From Rhizosphaericola mali (GTDB lineage Bacteria > Bacteroidota > Bacteroidia > Chitinophagales > Chitinophagaceae), in the NCBI RefSeq assembly GCF_004337365.2, contig NZ_CP044016.1:3410001-3474000 (forward strand): 64,000 bases of DNA, given 5' to 3'. The notes under the pieces are model-generated. The model made no database searches. It worked only from the letters and a program-made list of their open reading frames with translations, and was not told the DNA's origin. This document shows, in pieces, positions 9,892 through 19,441 of the stretch. A program made the position numbers and the translations under genes. Each line of letters starts with the position of its first letter. The stretch's first letter is position 1.

Positions 9892-11430
9892 TTAGTAACC
9901 AGGATTTTGATATAAGCCGGTTGGATTTAATTTATTGTCATTAAATGGAATTGGATAATAATAGTCCTTCGTACCACAATTAGCTAATTGTGCCAACCCA
10001 TAATCGGCTTGCTTTTTAGACTGGAAATAGGCAGCGAATTCTGTGGGCGTAAAATTACGCAACAAATCATATAGCCGTTGATTTTCGAATGCTAATTCAG
10101 CTCTCCTTTCGTGTAAGATAGCGAGTTTCAAACTAGGATATTTAGTCCCATAATCTTGAGACAAAATAGATTGCTCATAAGAAGGTAATCCCGCACGCGT
10201 CCTTACTTGATCTAAATAACTAATAGCTACATCAGAATTATTTAAATCATTATTTACTTCTGCGAGCATAAGTATCACATCTGCATAACGAAGTAAAATC
10301 CAATCATTACCACCATAGCCGTTCGTTCCTGCAGCACTAGAGGTATCTCTGAATTTAGTAATAAAATAATCATTCACACTTACATTGGAGGCAAATTTTA
10401 TGGAAAAAGCTTTTCTGATATCATTTAGTTCATAATCATTCACAAGATCATGACATACATTTCCTCCAATACCTGTGGCATTTTTTAGAGAGTTAATAGT
10501 CTCGCCTTTTGCTTGGTTATTCGCAGCAATGGAAGATGCATAATTCTGATCACCCTGCTTGTATTCTATTTGAAATAACAATTCAGCATTGGTAGTTTTC
10601 TGATTGACATCAAAAACAGAAGCATAGGGGATTTCAGAGAGTGTGCCGAATTTACGCATAGCGTAAGATTGTTCTAGATAAGTTTTTGCATTAATTAGAT
10701 TTTCAGTTTTTTTATCCGCACTCAATGTACTCGCCATAGTCAAATATACTTTACCTAAATATCCGCAAGCCGCAGCTTTAGAAGCGTGTCCAATCCCTGT
10801 TGAGGATTGAATATTAGGCAGACTACTATTAATTGTGTATTGTAGATCTGATACAATTAGACTATAGACGGAATCCATAGAAACTCTATAATTCTTAGCC
10901 ATAGCCTCTTCTATAGAGCTAACTGGTTTGTCAACTAAAGGAACTGCGCCCCATTTGCGTACTAAATCGAAATAGGTAATTGCACGAATAAACTTTGCTT
11001 CTGCTTCATATTGATTTTTTAGATTTTGATCGGAAAAAGTAACAGACTCTGCACCTTCAATTGCAAAATTTGCAGCATTAACTATACTATATAAAGCATT
11101 CCAATGAGACTGTAAAAAGGAGTTGGTTGGTAAAATTGAAAAATTATTAAACTGAAAAGGTTCTCCTCCGTTAGATTGATTATCATTTCTACCTGTATTA
11201 TCTGAACGTTCTTCAGAATACAATCCACTTCCTTCGGCCATACCATTATTATTGCGTAATGCCTGATACGCACCATTTACCGCTAGCAATACATCATTGG
11301 GCGACTCAAAATAATCGGAAGATGCGATCGCATTTGGGTTGGTTTGATTTAAAAAATCTTTTTTGCAACTTAATAAAGACAATGATGAGAGCAATACCAA
11401 GTATAGTATATAATTTATTTTCATATTCAT
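9892..11430 (-). CDS. SusD/RagB-family outer-membrane lipoprotein (second pair)
   Basis: This 512-residue protein has a lipoprotein signal peptide ending in LLSCKKDFLNQ, a clear lipobox. The SusD landmarks follow: EAKFIRAITYFDLVRKWGAVPL, then RYADVILMLAEVNNDL and LHERRAELAFENQRLYDLLR, then the ending LNPTGLYQNPGY. ATG codons at 11428-11430 and 11422-11424 are both possible starts. Its first residues (MKINYIL) match those of the first SusD, which suggests the pairs share ancestry, but the rest has diverged. It lies 13 bp after its SusC and just before a terminator. No degradative enzyme is attached to this pair, so its glycan is unknown. Confidence 0.93.
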   Translation of the reverse strand: MNMKINYILYLVLLSSLSLLSCKKDFLNQTNPNAIASSDYFESPNDVLLAVNGAYQALRNNNGMAEGSGLYSEERSDNTGRNDNQSNGGEPFQFNNFSILPTNSFLQSHWNALYSIVNAANFAIEGAESVTFSDQNLKNQYEAEAKFIRAITYFDLVRKWGAVPLVDKPVSSIEEAMAKNYRVSMDSVYSLIVSDLQYTINSSLPNIQSSTGIGHASKAAACGYLGKVYLTMASTLSADKKTENLINAKTYLEQSYAMRKFGTLSEIPYASVFDVNQKTTNAELLFQIEYKQGDQNYASSIAANNQAKGETINSLKNATGIGGNVCHDLVNDYELNDIRKAFSIKFASNVSVNDYFITKFRDTSSAAGTNGYGGNDWILLRYADVILMLAEVNNDLNNSDVAISYLDQVRTRAGLPSYEQSILSQDYGTKYPSLKLAILHERRAELAFENQRLYDLLRNFTPTEFAAYFQSKKQADYGLAQLANCGTKDYYYPIPFNDNKLNPTGLYQNPGY

Positions 11431-11443
11431 TCAGTTTAGGAAA

Positions 11444-14400
11444 TTAAAAGACAATATTTACACCTACATTATAAGAGCGCATTAACGGATACATGCCATA
11501 ATCAACTCCAGGAGTTAAATTCGCACCATTATTATAGTCTACTTCTGGGTTATATCCCAAATATTTTGTTATAGTAAACAAATTATCTCCAGCTACATAC
11601 AAGCGCAAACTTTTAATAGTATTATTGGTTTTCTTAGCCATATCATTAAACGAATAGCTAAATGTCATATTTGTACATCTTAAATAAGATCCACTTTGTA
11701 AATAAAAGGAAGAAAGTCGAGTACTATTACTTTGCGTACCTGCTCTCGATGCTCTGTATATGGAGCCATTTCCAGGATCTGATTCAGAACGATAACGGTT
11801 GGCAACTTTTTCATACTGATTACCAGATCCTTCCATATTGTACAAATAGTAATCCATACCATCAAGTACCATATTACCATAAGAACCATTAAACGAAGAA
11901 CTAAAGGACAATTGCTTGTAGGTCATATTTAATCCAAAGCCATAAGTAAATTTAGCGTATGGGCTACCTATAATCGTTTTATCTTTTTCATTTACAACTC
12001 CATCTCCATTGGTATCTTGGAAATACAAATCACCTGGATGTAATGGATTAGTCGATGCTGTAGATCTTGCAGGACCTTGTAATTTATACCCATCAGGGAA
12101 AGATTGCGTAGCGGCATTATAAACTGCATTATCCGCAGAAATATTGGCCATATCGGATTGTCGAACCATTCCTTTTACTTTGTAACCGTAGAACATTCCT
12201 ATTGGTTGACCTTGTTCAGTTACATGCGTAATATATTGTCTTTCTGCCCCCGAAGAATAAATGGTACTCGCCCCACCCATATCTAGTACTTTATTTCTGT
12301 TCAAAGAGAAATTGCCATTCAATGTTAATTCAAAATCATTGGTAGAAACGGGAGTACCATTAATTTGAATATCAATTCCTTTATTTTGAACTTTTGAATT
12401 TCGTAAATTCGTAAGAATAGAAGTAGTTCCTGCCAAGGCTGGTAAGGTCTGATTAAATAATAGATTATATGATTTACTCAAATAATAATTGGCGGTAATA
12501 CTCAATCTATTATTAAACATAGTCGCATCAAATCCAAAATTAAATTGAGAGGTCGTTTCCCATCCTAAATTTTGATCCATTAATTTAGAAGGAGCATACG
12601 CCGTAGCTATGTTATTTCCTCCGAAAACAACACCTGAAGGACTTGACATTACTTGTACACTATTATAGTTACCTATATTATTGTTTCCACTTTTACCCCA
12701 ACTACCACGAAGTCTTAATGTAGAATTTTGCCCTAACCAATCATGATAAAATTTTTCTCTGGAAAGATTCCAGCTCGCAGAAACAGAAGGAAATACGCCA
12801 TATCTGTTATTTGCTCCAAAGCGAGAAGATCCATCCGTTCTAAAAGATCCAGTCAAAAAATAACGATTATCATAGTTGTAGCCGACACGAGCCAAATAAG
12901 ACAATAAAGTCCAAGTGGCTTTACCCGTATTATTATAGTCCAATGTAAAATTAGAAGGATCTGCGCCTTTCGCTGTAATCTCTTCAATTCTATTATCAGC
13001 AAATCCTTTGGCAATTACCCCAACTTGATCTGTACTAGTTTGTTGTACTGTATAACCACCAAGGGCGTCGATATTATTTTTTCCAAAATGTTTTTGATAA
13101 TGCAAGGTAAATTCAGCCAACATATCTTTTTGCATTAAAGTTTGTGATTGCGCATTCGCTGCGGCTAAAGCCTGCGAAGATCCAGGAGCATTGGAACCAC
13201 TACTTAAGGAAGATGGTAAATAAAAATCATACTTTTCATTATAGGTCTGCATCCCCAGATTTGCTTTAAACTGTAAATCTTTAATGATTTCGTAAGTAGC
13301 AAAAGCATTGTAAGTACTGCGTAATCCGGTGCGTTTTATTTTCGTTTCTTCCGCCATCGCCACTGGATTTTCAATTGGTTGAATACCATATTGATCGGCT
13401 AGTGGAGGAGCTTGATATTTAAGAGGATTACCTACACTGTCTTTCGCTGCAAAGATAGGAAGAGACAAAAGAGCTGCCATTATAGGACCATGATCAAAAC
13501 GCCCTTGTTGGGCTTCCTGATTGATTGTAGATGTAAAAGCCGCATTTGCGCCAATCTTCAATTTCGGATTTACATCCGCATCAATATTCGCTCTAAAATT
13601 GATTCTTTTCTGTCCAGTTGCAACCATAATCCCTGGTTGATCCTGGTATCCGCCACTTAAAGAGTATCGAATATTATCCGAACCTCCTCTAAAAGCCAAA
13701 TTATGCCGCTGCATTAGCGCATTCCTATATAACTGATCTTGCCAATCCGTATTATTTTTAGGAGAAATCATCTTTTGATTACCATAATCATAGATCCCCG
13801 GTAGAATACTAACACTCGCTGCATTTCCAACTTTTTTTACTCTCGTATCATTATCATCAGAATACATAGCATCATCCCAAGGAAGTCCACTATTGACAAC
13901 TAAGTCATGATAAGAGTTATTACGACCATCAATATTTAATTGAGCAAATTGATCCGCATTAAGTAGTTTTACTTTATGACTAAGTTGATTATCTCCTATC
14001 TGATAGTTGTAGGAAAAGGAGCTTTGTCCTTTCTTTCCGCGCTTAGTAGTAATCATTACTACCCCACCAGCGGCACGTGAACCATAAATTGCAGCAGACG
14101 CCGCATCTTTTAAGATGTCAATAGTTGCGATATCATCTGGATTAATAAAAACGTCATTACCTGCAGGATAGCCATCAATCACATAGAGCGGATCAGAACT
14201 CGCATTAATAGAACCCACTCCACGAACTCTAATCTTGGTACTAGAATAAGGCGCCCCACTTACTTGAGAGACTTGCACACCTGCAACTTTACCTACAAGT
14301 GCCTGCCCCAATGTTGGAGTTGTTGTATTTAAATCTTTTGCACTTACACTTGCTACCGCACCTGCGAAATCGGAACGTTTTACTTTTCCATACCCTACTG

Positions 14401-14758
14401 CTACGACCTCATCCAATATATTAGACCCTTCCTCCATTTTGAATATTTTGAAAGACTGACCCGTTATCATATAGGTTTGTGATTGCATCCCCATATACTT
14501 TATTGATAGTGTATCATATAGATGAACAGATATACTAAACGACCCATCATCCCCACTCAATACAGAGTTTCCAGATCTACTATCTACTACAGAAGCTCGG
14601 CGCAATGGTTCATTTTTTTCGTTCGTAACTTTTCCTTTAAAAACGAAAGCAGAAAGACTAGATTGTTTTTCTTGACTATACACCTTATTGGATTTCACTA
14701 GAGATAATATCCCAAATCCAGAAAACAGCATCAGGATGGGAACTATGTTTCTTTTCAT
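11444..14758 (-). CDS. SusC/RagA-family TonB-dependent transporter (second pair)
   Basis: This 1104-residue outer-membrane transporter carries an N-terminal export signal. A carboxypeptidase-D-like domain (FKGKVTNEKNEPLRRASVVD) follows at about residue 44, then the plug with LDEVVAVGYGKVKRSDFAGA and IRVRGVGSINASSDPLYVID, then a long barrel ending SYNVGVNIVF. With its SusD it makes a two-gene operon. The region before it is shared with a divergent phosphodiesterase gene. The substrate is not readable from the sequence, and the AraC gene lies downstream of this operon rather than next to its promoter. Confidence 0.94.
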   Translation of the reverse strand: MKRNIVPILMLFSGFGILSLVKSNKVYSQEKQSSLSAFVFKGKVTNEKNEPLRRASVVDSRSGNSVLSGDDGSFSISVHLYDTLSIKYMGMQSQTYMITGQSFKIFKMEEGSNILDEVVAVGYGKVKRSDFAGAVASVSAKDLNTTTPTLGQALVGKVAGVQVSQVSGAPYSSTKIRVRGVGSINASSDPLYVIDGYPAGNDVFINPDDIATIDILKDAASAAIYGSRAAGGVVMITTKRGKKGQSSFSYNYQIGDNQLSHKVKLLNADQFAQLNIDGRNNSYHDLVVNSGLPWDDAMYSDDNDTRVKKVGNAASVSILPGIYDYGNQKMISPKNNTDWQDQLYRNALMQRHNLAFRGGSDNIRYSLSGGYQDQPGIMVATGQKRINFRANIDADVNPKLKIGANAAFTSTINQEAQQGRFDHGPIMAALLSLPIFAAKDSVGNPLKYQAPPLADQYGIQPIENPVAMAEETKIKRTGLRSTYNAFATYEIIKDLQFKANLGMQTYNEKYDFYLPSSLSSGSNAPGSSQALAAANAQSQTLMQKDMLAEFTLHYQKHFGKNNIDALGGYTVQQTSTDQVGVIAKGFADNRIEEITAKGADPSNFTLDYNNTGKATWTLLSYLARVGYNYDNRYFLTGSFRTDGSSRFGANNRYGVFPSVSASWNLSREKFYHDWLGQNSTLRLRGSWGKSGNNNIGNYNSVQVMSSPSGVVFGGNNIATAYAPSKLMDQNLGWETTSQFNFGFDATMFNNRLSITANYYLSKSYNLLFNQTLPALAGTTSILTNLRNSKVQNKGIDIQINGTPVSTNDFELTLNGNFSLNRNKVLDMGGASTIYSSGAERQYITHVTEQGQPIGMFYGYKVKGMVRQSDMANISADNAVYNAATQSFPDGYKLQGPARSTASTNPLHPGDLYFQDTNGDGVVNEKDKTIIGSPYAKFTYGFGLNMTYKQLSFSSSFNGSYGNMVLDGMDYYLYNMEGSGNQYEKVANRYRSESDPGNGSIYRASRAGTQSNSTRLSSFYLQSGSYLRCTNMTFSYSFNDMAKKTNNTIKSLRLYVAGDNLFTITKYLGYNPEVDYNNGANLTPGVDYGMYPLMRSYNVGVNIVF

Positions 14759-14777
14759 TCAGTTTAATTTTTCGCGG

Positions 14778-14785
14778 CAAAGGTG
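14778..14785 (-). promoter_or_regulatory. Weak candidate -7 box for the second SusC operon
   Basis: The minus strand reads CACCTTTG, one mismatch from TAnnTTTG, with a TTG 20 bases further upstream and about 20 bases to the ATG. The spacing is right but the match is imperfect. Confidence 0.3.
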
Positions 14786-14931
14786 AACTATAACTAACAA
14801 AAAGACAATAGACGAATCTTAACAAAACATTACGTTACTATTAACTTTACATGAAGACATTGTTAATGTAATGCATTAACAAGTTTATCCATTATTTTAG
14901 CAAAATTTCATACACTATAATAAACAGTCAT

Positions 14932-15858
14932 TTGAAACAGTCCTATTTACTTTTATTTTTATTACTTTTTAGTAACTACTCTAGTTTGGCGCAAAAAGTT
15001 GAAAAAGCTACTTACTCTTTTCAAAAACATTTTCAATGGGTCAAAAATGAACTACAACAACCAAACAGTACTAAAGTGCTTGTTGTCGCACATAGAGGGG
15101 ATTGGAGAAATGCACCTGAAAATTCTGTTCAAGCTTTGAAAAACTGTATAGAGATGGGCGTTGATTTAATGGAAATTGATTTAAAGATGACTAAGGATTC
15201 TATTTTAGTTTTGATGCATGATAACACAATTAATAGGACAATGGAAGGCAACGGACCAATATCTGATTACACACTTGCTGAATTACAATCAATGACATTG
15301 AAGGGTGGGAATGGATGTCCTACTAAACATAAAATTCCTACATTTAAAGAAATCATGCTGGTCGCTAAGGGTAAAATCTGTATAAATATTGACAAATGCT
15401 ATCCGTTCTACCATGAAGTATATAAAATTCTAAAAGAGACCAACACATTAGACCAGGTAATCATCAATAGCGAAAAAACATACCAAGACAATCAGATAAA
15501 GTATGGTAAATTTTTAGATAGTATACCATTTAAACCCGTAGTCTCATTAGATAATTTATCGCACAAAGATATCAATGACTATATTTCTATCCATCCCAAA
15601 GTAATGGAATTGGTATTTAGCAAGGACAGCTCTTTTTACCTTCACCATAGTGAAATATTCAGAAAGGCCGGTATTAAAATATTTATGAATGCCATGTGGT
15701 CAAGCCTTTCAGCAGACCATACAGATGATCAAGCCGTTGAATTAAATGATCCTACAAATAGTTGGCAATGGTTAATTAAACACGGTGCAACTATTATTCA
15801 GACCGACAGACCCAAACAATTATTGCAATACTTAAGACAGCATCATCTACATATATAA
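14932..15858 (+). CDS. Secreted glycerophosphodiester phosphodiesterase
   Basis: This 308-residue enzyme should hydrolyse glycerophosphodiesters to glycerol 3-phosphate and an alcohol. A signal peptide (about 1-21, ending SLAQ) sends it to the periplasm or surface. VVAHRGDWRNAPENS carries the catalytic HRG motif with the first histidine, EIDLKMTKDSILVLMHD has the metal-binding acidic pair and second histidine, and TIIQTDRPKQLLQYL closes the barrel. The only in-frame start that keeps the signal peptide is a TTG (14932-14934). It is divergent from the second SusC operon and shares its 173-bp upstream region. A phosphoinositol or teichoic-acid-type substrate is equally possible. Confidence 0.87.
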   Translation: MKQSYLLLFLLLFSNYSSLAQKVEKATYSFQKHFQWVKNELQQPNSTKVLVVAHRGDWRNAPENSVQALKNCIEMGVDLMEIDLKMTKDSILVLMHDNTINRTMEGNGPISDYTLAELQSMTLKGGNGCPTKHKIPTFKEIMLVAKGKICINIDKCYPFYHEVYKILKETNTLDQVIINSEKTYQDNQIKYGKFLDSIPFKPVVSLDNLSHKDINDYISIHPKVMELVFSKDSSFYLHHSEIFRKAGIKIFMNAMWSSLSADHTDDQAVELNDPTNSWQWLIKHGATIIQTDRPKQLLQYLRQHHLHI

Positions 15859-16042
15859 ATCTTTTTTGTAAACTAATCCATGTTTAAATCATAATCTATT
15901 TATTAAGATGTTTATTCATTGAATATTTCTACGTATAATTTTTTCTGCGATTACTGAAATAAAATACGAAAAAGACAATAACACGCATTTTTTTAATTTT
16001 TATTAATCGTATATCTTACTTTTATAGCCAAAAACTAAAAAG

Positions 16043-17692
16043 TTGAAAAGGCGCTTCTTTTATTCTATTATAATTATAGGTGGATTATGGATTTCTTGTA
16101 GTGAAAAACAAAAACCGGTCTATAAGGAAGAGTCTCAAGACTACAAAAATGGAGAAGCTTTTTTTGATACAAATGTGGATTCTGCTTTTTTCTATTTTAA
16201 TAAAGTCACTTTAAACGCGTCCGATACATTAGAAATTGCTATGGCATATAGCTATCTTTCTATTTTACTAACCGATGCTGGGGATTATTATGGTAGTCAA
16301 GAAAATTTACTTGCATCTTTGAAGTTATTAGATGAAAAGAAAGAAGAACATAGAGGAACTCTATTATCCGACTTTAATGAACTTGGGACAACCAATCTTA
16401 AATTAGGGAATTACGAGTCCGCTCTATATTATTTCGACCAGGCATTGAAATATGTCAATGATCAAGATTTTAAAAATACTGTTTTAAACAATAAAGCCTT
16501 AGTATTTGAAAAATTAGGGAATTACAATAATGCCATTAACATATATCAATCTTTGATTGCTCAGCAAATAAAAAATACTAAAACCTATGCGCGGATTTTA
16601 TGTAATTATGCTATTGTAAAATGGAAGGAAGACTCTAGTTACAATGCAGCACCAGAATTACAAGCTTCTTTACATATTCGAGAAAAATTAGAAGACAAAT
16701 GGGGCATCAATTCGAGCCTATCTCATTTATCTGAATTCTACAGTAATACGCATCCAGACTCCGCCTTGTTATACGCAAATAAAATGTATACAATTGCACA
16801 ACAATTAAAAAGCCCTGAGAACGAACTAGAGGCACTGCATAAATTAATACACCTGCGTGCGTCTGTACAAAATCAACATTATTTTGATCGTTATTTTTCT
16901 TTGAGTGATAGCTTGCAAGCTAGTCGTAACAGCGCCAAAAACCAGTTTGCACTCATCAAATATGAGACAGCAAAAATGAAGGTCGATAAATTAGCTTTGG
17001 AAAAAGACAATAGTGATAAAAAAATACAAATTGTAATTCTTTCACTTCTATCAACCTTAATTATTGGAATTTCGGTTATTGGGTTTATCCTTTATAGAAA
17101 ACGTAAACAAAAAATATTTCATCAACAACAACTTAAAACCGCTCAAAAAGTACACGATAAAGTAGCCAATAATATTTATAGAATTATATCTGAATTAGAG
17201 CACAAAAATACGATTGAAAAAGATTATTTATTAGAACAATTAGACACCGTATACGAGCGATCACGTAATATTTCGCATGAGATTGCAGATCCAACATCTA
17301 CAGATTTTAGTGAAACCCTACAATCTATGCTTACATCTTTTTCTTCCGCGACAACGGCAGTTTTACTCGTAGGAAACTCGAATGATATTTGGAAAAATAT
17401 AACTACTAAAGTTCAAAATGAATTACAAAATATACTGCAAGAACTGATGGTAAACATGAAAAAGCATAGTACTGCGAGCAACGTAATAATTAAGTTCGAA
17501 ATTTTGAAAAGTCAATTACAAATCACTTATAAAGATGATGGTATTGGTCTACCCCAACAAATAAAATATGGAAAAGGTATAAGAAATACGGAAAACCGTA
17601 TAAAAAATATCGGGGGGAAAATTATTTTTGAAAATTCAAAGAATCAAGGATTAAAAATTTTACTATTCGCACCTATAGATATTGCAAAATGA
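16043..17692 (+). CDS. TPR-containing sensor histidine kinase
   Basis: This 549-residue sensor begins with a hydrophobic export signal that ends in WISCSEK, possibly a lipobox. About 270 residues of tetratricopeptide repeats follow (for example GNYESALYYFDQALKYVND and GNYNNAINIYQSLIAQQ). One transmembrane helix lies at about 328-350. A dimerisation/phosphoacceptor segment follows, AQKVHDKVANNIYRI, with the likely acceptor histidine, and then an HATPase domain with QELMVNMKKHS (N box), DDGIGLP and GKGIRNTENRI. The start is TTG at 16043; no ATG gives the signal sequence. Its stop overlaps the next start by 4 bp, so it is translationally coupled to the response regulator. The signal it senses is unknown. 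Confidence 0.9.
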   Translation: MKRRFFYSIIIIGGLWISCSEKQKPVYKEESQDYKNGEAFFDTNVDSAFFYFNKVTLNASDTLEIAMAYSYLSILLTDAGDYYGSQENLLASLKLLDEKKEEHRGTLLSDFNELGTTNLKLGNYESALYYFDQALKYVNDQDFKNTVLNNKALVFEKLGNYNNAINIYQSLIAQQIKNTKTYARILCNYAIVKWKEDSSYNAAPELQASLHIREKLEDKWGINSSLSHLSEFYSNTHPDSALLYANKMYTIAQQLKSPENELEALHKLIHLRASVQNQHYFDRYFSLSDSLQASRNSAKNQFALIKYETAKMKVDKLALEKDNSDKKIQIVILSLLSTLIIGISVIGFILYRKRKQKIFHQQQLKTAQKVHDKVANNIYRIISELEHKNTIEKDYLLEQLDTVYERSRNISHEIADPTSTDFSETLQSMLTSFSSATTAVLLVGNSNDIWKNITTKVQNELQNILQELMVNMKKHSTASNVIIKFEILKSQLQITYKDDGIGLPQQIKYGKGIRNTENRIKNIGGKIIFENSKNQGLKILLFAPIDIAK

Positions 17693-18354
17693 TTAGAAAA
17701 ATGCTCATTGTGGAAGATCACGAAAGTGTCAACTTATCTATTCAAAAGACAGCAGAAGAATTAAAAATTGCAGAAATAGACTATGCTTATTATTGTGATG
17801 ATGCACTTCATTTGATCCAAAAAGCAATAGACCAAGGAAATTCATATGATCTTTTAATTACAGATTTATCATTTGAAGAAGACCACAAAAAACAAGAAAT
17901 TAAAAATGGAGTAGCGTTAGTTTCCGCTGCAAGGAAAATACAACCAGACCTTAGTGTTTTAGTTTTTTCAGCGGAAAGCAGAGTCGCCATTATAGAAAAA
18001 CTTTATCAAGAAGTACAAATTGATGGCTATGTAAGGAAGGCTCGTGGGGATGCAAAAGAGTTAAAAAAAGCCATTACGACTATAGATTCAAATAAAACCT
18101 TCTATCCTATTGAGTTAACAAAGTCTACCAAACATTTAAATGCTCATTCTTTTACAGAATTAGATGTTCTTATCATTACACAGCTCATCAATGGACAAAA
18201 ACAACAACAGATTTCTACATTTTTAGAATCCAAACATATTAGTCCTTCAAGTCTTAGTAGTATCGAAAAACGTCTCAAAATAATTAAAGAAGCACTCAAC
18301 TTTACTAACAATGAGCAATTAATCGCCTATTGTATAAAAATGGGAATTGTGTAA
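17689..18354 (+). CDS. Response regulator with receiver and C-terminal DNA-binding-like domain
   Basis: This 221-residue partner of the TPR kinase has a receiver domain at about 1-130. The acidic pocket is IVEDHE, the phospho-accepting aspartate is in DLLITDLSF, and the conserved lysine is in GYVRKARG. The receiver has an extra charged loop (EEDHKKQEIKNG) after the acceptor. The last 75 residues (from about FTELDVLIITQLINGQKQQQ) resemble a diverged LuxR-type helix-turn-helix; the match is weak. It starts with an ATG in the ATGA overlap with the kinase stop. Targets cannot be deduced; the neighbouring phosphodiesterase and second SusC/SusD pair are possible. Confidence 0.85.
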   Translation: MIRKMLIVEDHESVNLSIQKTAEELKIAEIDYAYYCDDALHLIQKAIDQGNSYDLLITDLSFEEDHKKQEIKNGVALVSAARKIQPDLSVLVFSAESRVAIIEKLYQEVQIDGYVRKARGDAKELKKAITTIDSNKTFYPIELTKSTKHLNAHSFTELDVLIITQLINGQKQQQISTFLESKHISPSSLSSIEKRLKIIKEALNFTNNEQLIAYCIKMGIV

Positions 18355-18500
18355 TTAAATAATTTCACGAATTAGTTACATGACTTTCCCGAACCATTAA
18401 ACAAACCATCAAAATTCCTAACTACTATTAAACTAGTAATTAAATTTTTCCGATTTACAATAGAGATTCAGCAATATCTTTAATAACAAAAAGATTGGGT

Positions 18501-18535
18501 GTAAATAATAAAAGTCGTTGATATTCAACGACTTT
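18501..18535 (-). terminator. Terminator hairpin of the tRNA-Ser gene
   Basis: A perfect 10-bp stem, AAAGTCGTTG with CAACGACTTT (18511-18520 and 18526-18535), lies directly behind the tRNA 3' end. On the minus strand it is followed by a T-rich stretch (TTTTATTATTT, counting the end of the stem). Confidence 0.75.
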
Positions 18536-18537
18536 CG

Positions 18538-18624
18538 CAGAGAGGAAGGGATTCGAACCCTCGATACAGTTTCCCGTATACACACTTTCCAGGCGTGCTC
18601 CTTCAACCACTCGGACACCTCTCT
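18538..18624 (-). tRNA. tRNA-Ser(GGA)
   Basis: An 87-nt gene folds as a class II tRNA. The acceptor stem is AGAGAGG with CCTCTCT (18618-18624 and 18539-18545) with discriminator G. The T arm has GTTCGAA in its loop, and the long variable arm is typical of serine. The anticodon stem CACGC/GTGTG surrounds the loop CTGGAAA, with anticodon GGA at 18588-18590, reading UCC and UCU codons. CCA is not encoded. It has its own promoter box and terminator. Confidence 0.97.
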
Positions 18625-18643
18625 ATTTCCCGTTAAGGGAGCG

Positions 18644-18651
18644 CAAAAGTA
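18644..18651 (-). promoter_or_regulatory. -7 box (TACTTTTG) of the tRNA-Ser gene
   Basis: The minus strand reads TACTTTTG, a perfect TAnnTTTG, 19 bases before the mature tRNA 5' end. That is the expected place for a short 5' leader. It lies in the 35-bp gap after the tatD stop. Confidence 0.6.
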
Positions 18652-18659
18652 AGGGATTT

Positions 18660-19430
18660 TTATATTTTAAAAAAATCCAAAGTATTCTTTGCTGTTCTCG
18701 ACGCAATTTCTTCTATGGGAATCCCTTTTGCTTCAGACAATGCATTTAAAATATAAGGGATATAGCTACTTTCATTACGTTTACCACGAAAAGGAACTGG
18801 CGCTAAATAAGGTGCATCGGTTTCTAATACAATATGATCGATAGATATATCTTTCAAATTCATCGGCATATTGGCTTTTTTGAATGTAAATACACCACCA
18901 ATACCAAGCAAAAATCCAAGATCTATAATTGCATTTGCTTCCTCTGCCGAACCGCCAAAACAATGAAAAATACCTTTCAATCCCCTTGCCGCAAAAGGTT
19001 TTACCATTTCTACACAAGCCATTGTGGAATCACGTGCATGTATTACTATAGGTAAATCTTTTTCCAATGCCCATTGCATCTGTATATCAAATGCATAACG
19101 CTGCATCTCTTCTGTCGATTTATCCCAATAAAAATCTAATCCAATCTCTCCTATTGCTGCGAATGGTCTTTTATCCAGCCAATTTTTGACAATAGCTAAT
19201 TCATTTTTGTAGGTTTCTTGTTTTACATCACAGGGATGCAGTCCCATCATCGCAATACAATAATCCGGATATTGCGTTTCAAGATCGATCATTTTTTGAT
19301 GCGTAGAGCTATCAATCGCCGGCATGTAAATACGAGAGATACCGCTTTTCTTTGCTCTTTCTATCATTGCCGCTCGATCTTCATCAAAGTCAGAAGAATA
19401 CGGATGACAATGAGAATCAATAATATTCAT
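18660..19430 (-). CDS. tatD: TatD-family metal-dependent DNase/hydrolase
   Basis: This 256-residue cytoplasmic TIM-barrel hydrolase has all family landmarks: DSHCHPY near the N-terminus (HxH metal site), GLHPCDV, GEIGLDFYWDK with the bridging glutamate, VIHARDS, GIFHCFGG and ETDAPYLAP with the last metal-binding aspartate. The length is normal. Members are 3'-5' exonucleases linked to DNA repair and DNA clearance. It lies 11 bp after the frameshifted deacetylase gene on the same strand and before tRNA-Ser. Confidence 0.93.
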   Translation of the reverse strand: MNIIDSHCHPYSSDFDEDRAAMIERAKKSGISRIYMPAIDSSTHQKMIDLETQYPDYCIAMMGLHPCDVKQETYKNELAIVKNWLDKRPFAAIGEIGLDFYWDKSTEEMQRYAFDIQMQWALEKDLPIVIHARDSTMACVEMVKPFAARGLKGIFHCFGGSAEEANAIIDLGFLLGIGGVFTFKKANMPMNLKDISIDHIVLETDAPYLAPVPFRGKRNESSYIPYILNALSEAKGIPIEEIASRTAKNTLDFFKI

Positions 19431-19441
19431 GCGGCAAAGTT

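Noticed and set aside
9892-14758. Second SusC/SusD pair as a simple duplication of the first
   Set aside because: The proteins share family motifs and a similar signal start but differ in length and most of their sequence; no long DNA repeat joins the two pairs.
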